A stretch of DNA of 64,000 bases. Origin: Eubacteriales bacterium. Its GTDB lineage: Bacteria; Bacillota; Clostridia; Oscillospirales; Butyricicoccaceae. The stretch covers positions 1 through 64,000 of the forward strand of contig JAUNSG010000008.1 in assembly GCA_030539335.1 (NCBI GenBank), written 5' to 3'. Under the pieces are notes generated by a model. That model was not told where the DNA came from, did no database searches, and saw only the letters and a list, made by a program, of their open reading frames with translations. A program made the translations under genes and the position numbers. Below, piece after piece: positions 59,707-64,000 of the stretch (positions are counted from its first letter, which is position 1; every line of letters begins with the position of its first letter).

Positions 59707-60887
59707 GCCTGTACCTCCATTTTTTTCATTGTGCCTTCCGCAAAGCAAACAAGGGTCGAAATGCCCTTTTTCTTCGCCACTTCCTCTGCATCCTCCCGTG
59801 TATCACACGGAGCCAGCTCCGCACACTTTTCACTGTCATGGATGTAGGTCAGCGCCTTGCGCAGGCTGGCGGCATCCGTAAACACCAGTTCGGTTACCGT
59901 GGTCTCACTTTTCAGCTCCACCGAACCGGACAGCTCATCCAGATCAATCGCAAAGCCGGTTGCCGGAATATCCTTGCCGAACTTGGCGCACAGGTGATCG
60001 TAACGGCCACCCTGCAGCACGGTCGAACCGGAACCGCCCACGTAGCCGCAGAACATCATCCCGGTATAGTAATCCATGCCATGTACCAAACCGAGGTCGA
60101 TCATGACATTATCGGCGAAGCCCGCCGCCGCGATCGCACTCATCAGACGCTCGAGATAATCGATCGCCTTGCGCGCCTTTTCGTTCGAGGTCAGCTTTCT
60201 CGCCTCCTCCAGCACCTCGGCGCCGCCAAACAGCGTCGGCATCGCCAAAAGCGCATGATACGCTTCCTGATCGCGGAACGGTTCCAGGGCATCGCGCAGC
60301 GCCGCATAGGTCTTATTCTCAATCAGGCGGCGAATGTTCTCCGCCTCCTCGCGGTCGATATCCAGCGAACGGATCAGAGCACGGTAGATACCGGCATGGC
60401 CCAGCTCGATGCGGAAGGTGCCGCTGTCCACCGAATCCAATGCCTCAAAGGCGGTCGTCAGGATATCCAGATCCGCCATCATGCCCGAAGCACCCATCAG
60501 CTCGACGCCGGCCTGCATGACCTCCGTCGAGTGTCCACGGTGGAACGAGCTGGCGCGATGTACCTTCTGCATATAATACAGGCGCAGCGGAAGGGCGTCC
60601 TGATCCAGCTTTGTCGCCACAATGCGGGCGATCGGGATCGTGTTATCCGGGCGCATGACCAGCAGGCGTCCATTGCGGTCGGTGATCTTGAACATGCGTT
60701 CCAGGCCGATCGGTGAATTTGCCTGCGTAAAGACATCGTAATACTCTACGGATGGTGTGATGACCTCATCAAATCCACGCTCTTCCAACAGGGCGCGGAT
60801 GCGTCTCTCATTCTGGCGGAACAGGCGTGTCGCGCCGAACAGACGGTCACGTGTTCCCTCCGGGGTGGAGATGGCATATCGATTCAT
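59703..60887 (-). CDS. hisZ: ATP phosphoribosyltransferase regulatory subunit
   Basis: A 394-residue class II aminoacyl-tRNA-synthetase paralogue (HisRS-like) that activates short HisG. TPEGTRDRLFGATRLFRQNERRIRALLEERGFDEVITPSVEYYDVF, LVMRPDNTIPIARI and GLVHGMDYYTGMMFCGYVGGSG are the HisRS-like motifs 1, 2 and the histidine-binding loops. There is no anticodon-binding domain, consistent with a regulator rather than a synthetase. AGAGGG precedes the start. It is the first structural gene of the his operon, behind a structured leader. Confidence 0.95.
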   Translation of the reverse strand: MNRYAISTPEGTRDRLFGATRLFRQNERRIRALLEERGFDEVITPSVEYYDVFTQANSPIGLERMFKITDRNGRLLVMRPDNTIPIARIVATKLDQDALPLRLYYMQKVHRASSFHRGHSTEVMQAGVELMGASGMMADLDILTTAFEALDSVDSGTFRIELGHAGIYRALIRSLDIDREEAENIRRLIENKTYAALRDALEPFRDQEAYHALLAMPTLFGGAEVLEEARKLTSNEKARKAIDYLERLMSAIAAAGFADNVMIDLGLVHGMDYYTGMMFCGYVGGSGSTVLQGGRYDHLCAKFGKDIPATGFAIDLDELSGSVELKSETTVTELVFTDAASLRKALTYIHDSEKCAELAPCDTREDAEEVAKKKGISTLVCFAEGTMKKMEVQA

Positions 60888-60919
60888 GATTGTTTCCCTC
60901 TAATCTATCGCTTTGAATT

Positions 60920-60973
60920 TTAATGTTCTGTTTTCGCCTGCTGCCCAGGGCAGAACAGGCTTTGATATTTCAT
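60920..60973 (-). CDS. Possible 17-codon leader peptide of the his operon
   Basis: Between promoter and hisZ the minus strand reads ATG...TAA for MKYQSLFCPGQQAKTEH. The frame runs through the leader hairpin and its last sense codon is a single His (CAT) just before the stop, inside the right arm of the alternative stem. The start lies only about 11 nt after the expected transcription start and lacks a good ribosome binding site, so translation is uncertain. There is no histidine run like that of enterobacterial his leaders. Confidence 0.3.
   Translation of the reverse strand: MKYQSLFCPGQQAKTEH
60924..60960 (-). promoter_or_regulatory. Mutually exclusive hairpins in the his leader
   Basis: In the minus-strand RNA, GCCUG-UU-CUGCC pairs with GGCAG-CAGGC (60960-60936, CUG loop), giving a strong hairpin. 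UGUUCUG (60957-60951), part of its 5' arm, can instead pair with CAGAACA (60930-60924) downstream. The two structures cannot coexist, which is the layout of an attenuator or switch. There is no T-run directly after either, and no T-box signature. Confidence 0.5.
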
Positions 60974-60990
60974 CGCTTTAGCGCGTTAAC

Positions 60991-61019
60991 ATAATAGCAT
61001 TTGTGCAAAATAAAGTCAA
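60991..61019 (-). promoter_or_regulatory. his operon promoter
   Basis: Minus strand TTGACT (61019-61014), 17-bp spacer, TATTAT (60996-60991). It gives a leader of about 95 nt before hisZ. Confidence 0.8.
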
Positions 61020-61119
61020 TGATTTCTTCGATTTTTTTGAAAATTCAGAAAATTTTTGCGGATTTCCGATCAAATCCTGATTTTTCTCTCTGTGTTTTGT
61101 AACAAAATGACGAAAAAAA

Positions 61120-64000
61120 TCAGAACAAGCTGACCTGTGTGCTTTTCGCCAGGCCATCCAATGCGCCAATCTGCGCGAGCAAATCGACCACGCTCTGCGA
61201 CACACGCGGGCAACGGATGACGATATCCTCCTGCGAGAGGAACTCGCCGCCCTTTTCGCGCTCCTCGACCAGCGACAGTGCAGCCTGTTCGCCGACACCC
61301 GGCAGGCTGGTAAACGGTGGAATCAGCTGATCCCCTTCCACCAGAAACGTTGTGGCGTCCGATTTGTACACATTCATCGGCGCAAATGTGAACCCGCGGT
61401 GATAAAATTCATGGACGACCTCCAATGTCGTCATCATGTCCTTTTCCGCCGCAGAGATTGTCTTGTCGCGTTCCTTTTGCTTGAGCTCATCGATCTTGTC
61501 CAGGCAGACACGGTCGCCCAGCACCATGCAGGAGGCATCAAAGCCCTTGGCGCGGATGGAAAAATACGCGCTGTAAAACGCCAGCGGACGATGCACCTTG
61601 AACCAGGCGATGCGCATTGCCATCATGACATAGGCAACCGCATGTGCCTTCGGGAACATGTATTTGATCTTCTTACAGGAGTCAATGTACCAATCCGGCA
61701 CCGACTGCGCCTTCATCGCCTCTTCCCATTCCGGCTTGAGGCCCTTGCCCTTTCGTACCGCCTCCATGATGGTGAAGGAGAGCTTTGGCTCGACGCCCTT
61801 GGTCATCAGATAGTTCATGATATCGTCACGGCAGCAGATACAGTCGTTCAGCGTCAGGCCGCTCTCGACCAGAACCTGTGCATTCCCCAGCCATACATCC
61901 GTGCCGTGCGACAGGCCGGAAATACTGACCAGTTCACCAAAGGTCTTCGGCCTGGTATCGCGTACCATGCCGCGCACGAATTTCGTACCAAATTCCGGTA
62001 CGGCAATGCAGCCCAGATCGCCCAAAATCTTGTCCGGCTCCTCACTGGTGTAGTGGAGCGCCTTGCAGGACGTGAACAGGCTCATGACATCCGGATCATT
62101 CAGGGGGATTTGCTGTGCATCCACCCCGGTCATTTCTTCCAGATGCTTGATGATCGTCGGATCATCGTGTCCCAGCTCGTCCAGCTTGAGCAGGTTTTCA
62201 TCGATCGAATGGTACTCGAAATGGGTCGTGATAATGTCAGAGGTCGGGTCATCCGCCGGATGCTGTACCGGACAGAAATCATAAATCTCGACCTCCTGCG
62301 GGACGACAACCATGCCGCCCGGATGCTGTCCGGTCGTGCGCTTGATGCCGGTGCACCCCGCCGTCAGACGGTTTTCCTCCGCACGTCCGACCTCCATCTC
62401 GCGCTCATCCATGTATTTTTTGACATAGCCATACGCCGTCTTTTCGGCAACCGTACCAATCGTCCCGGCGCGGAATACGTGGTCATGGCCAAACAGTTCT
62501 CCGGTATACCAGTGAATCTTCGGCTGATACTCACCGGAGAAATTCAGGTCGATATCCGGCACCTTGTCGCCGTTGAAACCGAGGAAGGTCTCGAACGGAA
62601 TCGCAAAGCCCTCCCGCCGCAGTTCAGTACCACAGTGCGGGCATTTCTTTGGCTCCATATCAACACCGCAGCTGATACCCTCCTTGTCGTGCCATTCGAT
62701 GTACTTACAGTTCGGGCAGAGATAGTGCGGGTCAAGGGAATTCACCTCGGTGATATCCGACATAAACGCGACGAGAGAGGAGCCGACCGAGCCGCGGGAA
62801 CCGACCAGATAGCCATCCTCCAGCGACTTTGCCACCAGCTTCTGTGCGATCATATACATCACATCGTAACCGTTTCCGATGATTGAGCCAAGCTCACGCT
62901 CCAGCCGCTTGAGGACCTTTTCCGGCAATGGGTCGCCATACATGCGCTTCGCCTTCTCATAGCACATGTCCTCCAGCTCCTTGGCCGAGCCTTCAATTTT
63001 CGGCGGATAGTTCTCGCGCGGCACCGGCCGCAGCGTATCACACAGATCGGCGATCTTGTTGGTGTTGGTGACGACAACCTCAAAGGCCCGGTCCTCCCCC
63101 AGATAGGAAAATTCCTCCAGCATCTCATCCGTCGTCTTGAGATACAGCGGCGCCTGATTGTCCGCATCGGTGAACCCCATACCAGCCATCAGGATACGCC
63201 GGAACGCCTCGTCCTCCGGCTCAAGGAAGTGGACATCGCCGGTTGCCACACAGGGCTTGCCCAGCTCATCCGCCAGCGCGAGAATGCGCCGGTTGAAGTT
63301 GCGAAGATCCTCTTCATCCTTCGCAATGCCCTTTGCCAGCATGAAGGCATTGTTGCCGATCGGCTGAATTTCCAAATAGTCATAGAACGAAGCGATTTTT
63401 ACCAGTTCGTCGTGATCGGCTCCGGAAACCATTGCCGAGAACAGCTCTCCCGCCTCACAGGCCGAGCCAAAAATCAGCCCTTCCCGGTGGCGGATCAATT
63501 CACTGCGCGGCATGATCGGCTTTTTGTTGTAATATTTCAAGTGGGAATACGAAATCAGTTTATACAGATTTTTGAGTCCCGTCTGATTTTTCGCCAGAAT
63601 AATGAAATGATAGCGCCGAAGATGCTTCAGGCTCCCCGTCTTCGCCTTGAGTCCGGCGAGCACCGGATTGATGTCTGAAATTCGTCTCGCGTTGTGCTCG
63701 TCGTTCAGCTTGTCCAGCAGCTTGATAAAGATGCGCCCGAGCACCGCTGCATCCTCGCTGGCGCGGTGATGCTCAAACGGACCGACCTTGAGCGCTTTCG
63801 CCAATATATTCAGCTTGACCTTCGCCATGTCCGGGAACAGGATGCGCGACATCTCCACAGTATCAATCGAGGTAAACTCCCGCTGGATGCCCAGCGTATC
63901 GCAGCCCTTCCGGAGGAAGGCCATATCAAATCCCGCATTGTGCGCCACAAGCGGCAGATCTCCGGCAAATTCCAAAAACGCCGGCAGCGCTTCCGCCAGC
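61120..64000 (-). CDS. polC: DNA polymerase III PolC-type, 3' part (gene runs off the right edge)
   Basis: About 960 C-terminal residues of the Gram-positive replicative polymerase PolC; the frame is still open at base 64000, so the N-terminal part is missing from the window. The fragment begins inside the DEDDh exonuclease (VAHNAGFDMAFLR; HRASEDAAVLG) and continues with the rest of the PHP domain. A zinc-binding insert (CPNC...CPHC) follows, then the polymerase palm with PDIDLNFSGEYQ holding catalytic aspartates, GSRGSVGSSLVA and GCTGIKRTTGQHPGGMVV. An OB/helix-hairpin-helix tail ends in QVSLF, the sliding-clamp-binding pentapeptide, at the very C terminus. The stop lies about 230 bp upstream of hisZ. 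Confidence 0.97.
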   Translation of the reverse strand, partial: LAEALPAFLEFAGDLPLVAHNAGFDMAFLRKGCDTLGIQREFTSIDTVEMSRILFPDMAKVKLNILAKALKVGPFEHHRASEDAAVLGRIFIKLLDKLNDEHNARRISDINPVLAGLKAKTGSLKHLRRYHFIILAKNQTGLKNLYKLISYSHLKYYNKKPIMPRSELIRHREGLIFGSACEAGELFSAMVSGADHDELVKIASFYDYLEIQPIGNNAFMLAKGIAKDEEDLRNFNRRILALADELGKPCVATGDVHFLEPEDEAFRRILMAGMGFTDADNQAPLYLKTTDEMLEEFSYLGEDRAFEVVVTNTNKIADLCDTLRPVPRENYPPKIEGSAKELEDMCYEKAKRMYGDPLPEKVLKRLERELGSIIGNGYDVMYMIAQKLVAKSLEDGYLVGSRGSVGSSLVAFMSDITEVNSLDPHYLCPNCKYIEWHDKEGISCGVDMEPKKCPHCGTELRREGFAIPFETFLGFNGDKVPDIDLNFSGEYQPKIHWYTGELFGHDHVFRAGTIGTVAEKTAYGYVKKYMDEREMEVGRAEENRLTAGCTGIKRTTGQHPGGMVVVPQEVEIYDFCPVQHPADDPTSDIITTHFEYHSIDENLLKLDELGHDDPTIIKHLEEMTGVDAQQIPLNDPDVMSLFTSCKALHYTSEEPDKILGDLGCIAVPEFGTKFVRGMVRDTRPKTFGELVSISGLSHGTDVWLGNAQVLVESGLTLNDCICCRDDIMNYLMTKGVEPKLSFTIMEAVRKGKGLKPEWEEAMKAQSVPDWYIDSCKKIKYMFPKAHAVAYVMMAMRIAWFKVHRPLAFYSAYFSIRAKGFDASCMVLGDRVCLDKIDELKQKERDKTISAAEKDMMTTLEVVHEFYHRGFTFAPMNVYKSDATTFLVEGDQLIPPFTSLPGVGEQAALSLVEEREKGGEFLSQEDIVIRCPRVSQSVVDLLAQIGALDGLAKSTQVSLF

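Noticed and set aside
60888..60990. T-box riboswitch in front of hisZ
   Set aside because: No AGGGTGGNACCGCG antiterminator sequence, and the leader of about 95 nt is too short.
61399..62886. Plus-strand frame opposite polC
   Set aside because: Lies wholly inside conserved PolC coding sequence on the other strand; no independent evidence.

Overview
The window looks like chromosomal DNA of a strictly anaerobic, moderately GC-rich Clostridia, probably an Oscillospirales gut bacterium (a Butyricicoccus/Agathobaculum-like genome is my guess, at low confidence). The reasons are a Gram-positive PolC replicase, the short HisG plus HisZ pair, PerR with rubrerythrin, AsnA, DUF4317, DUF1836 and DUF4186 families, CGAAC-N4-GTTCG-type LexA boxes and AAGGAGG ribosome binding sites. 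No rRNA and no CRISPR array are visible.

Layout. 1-2.3 kb is AT-rich and looks like the end of an integrated mobile element: two diverged repeats with a palindrome, a small TnpW-like gene and a large serine recombinase that stops beside a tRNA-Ala gene. A second, orphan 5' fragment of that tRNA lies 106 bp away and carries the likely original promoter. 2.7-4.2 kb: tRNA-Pro, then PerR and a rubrerythrin with two rubredoxin domains. 4.2-9.7 kb (minus): radical SAM protein, Fe-alcohol dehydrogenase, proC, an orphan CpsC/CpsD-like pair, pyridoxal kinase. 9.7-14 kb (minus): PepD dipeptidase, membrane-anchored winged-helix-like protein, PqqD-like protein and an OPT peptide transporter. 14.3-20.6 kb: asnA, dihydrouridine synthase, acetyltransferase, second tRNA-Pro, and a YyaL/FAD-Rieske operon. 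20.7-30.9 kb: DUF1836 regulator divergent from hemolysin III, tRNA-Leu, exonuclease/DUF2461 operon, Lrp-aminotransferase operon, AraC-GyrI, GNAT, HIT, FkbM/ArsC-like, TraX and a membrane-bound XRE regulator. 31-42 kb: RF3, a PhoP/PhoR-type two-component system with a PHO-box-like promoter, DUF1858, a very large RND exporter, a TtcA-like enzyme, aldose epimerase. 42-49 kb: DUF4317, DUF4186, AEC transporter, zinc-ribbon membrane protein divergent from TetR, Na/Pi cotransporter, and an SOS-controlled DinB operon. 49.8-55 kb (minus): sbcC-sbcD-degV. 55-61 kb (minus): hisZ-G-C-H-A-F-I-E without hisB or hisD. 61-64 kb: 3' part of polC, running off the right edge.

Themes. Anaerobic oxidative defence (PerR, rubrerythrin, possibly YhfW/YyaL), phosphate (PhoPR, Na/Pi cotransporter), peptide use (OPT, PqqD, PepD) and DNA repair (DinB, SbcCD, exonuclease, PolC) recur. 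Three proteins (DinB, PolC and the radical SAM protein) share a QLxLF-like sliding-clamp motif. Regulatory DNA is unusually readable: overlapping Per boxes, paired LexA boxes, paired palindromes at DUF1836/hlyIII, a TetR palindrome and a structured his leader. The observations I find least explained are the tRNA-Ala fragment with its displaced promoter, the OPT-PqqD-winged-helix-PepD cluster, the clamp motif on the radical SAM protein, the coiled-coil insert of the RND exporter, the small SOS-linked gene after dinB, and the his leader.
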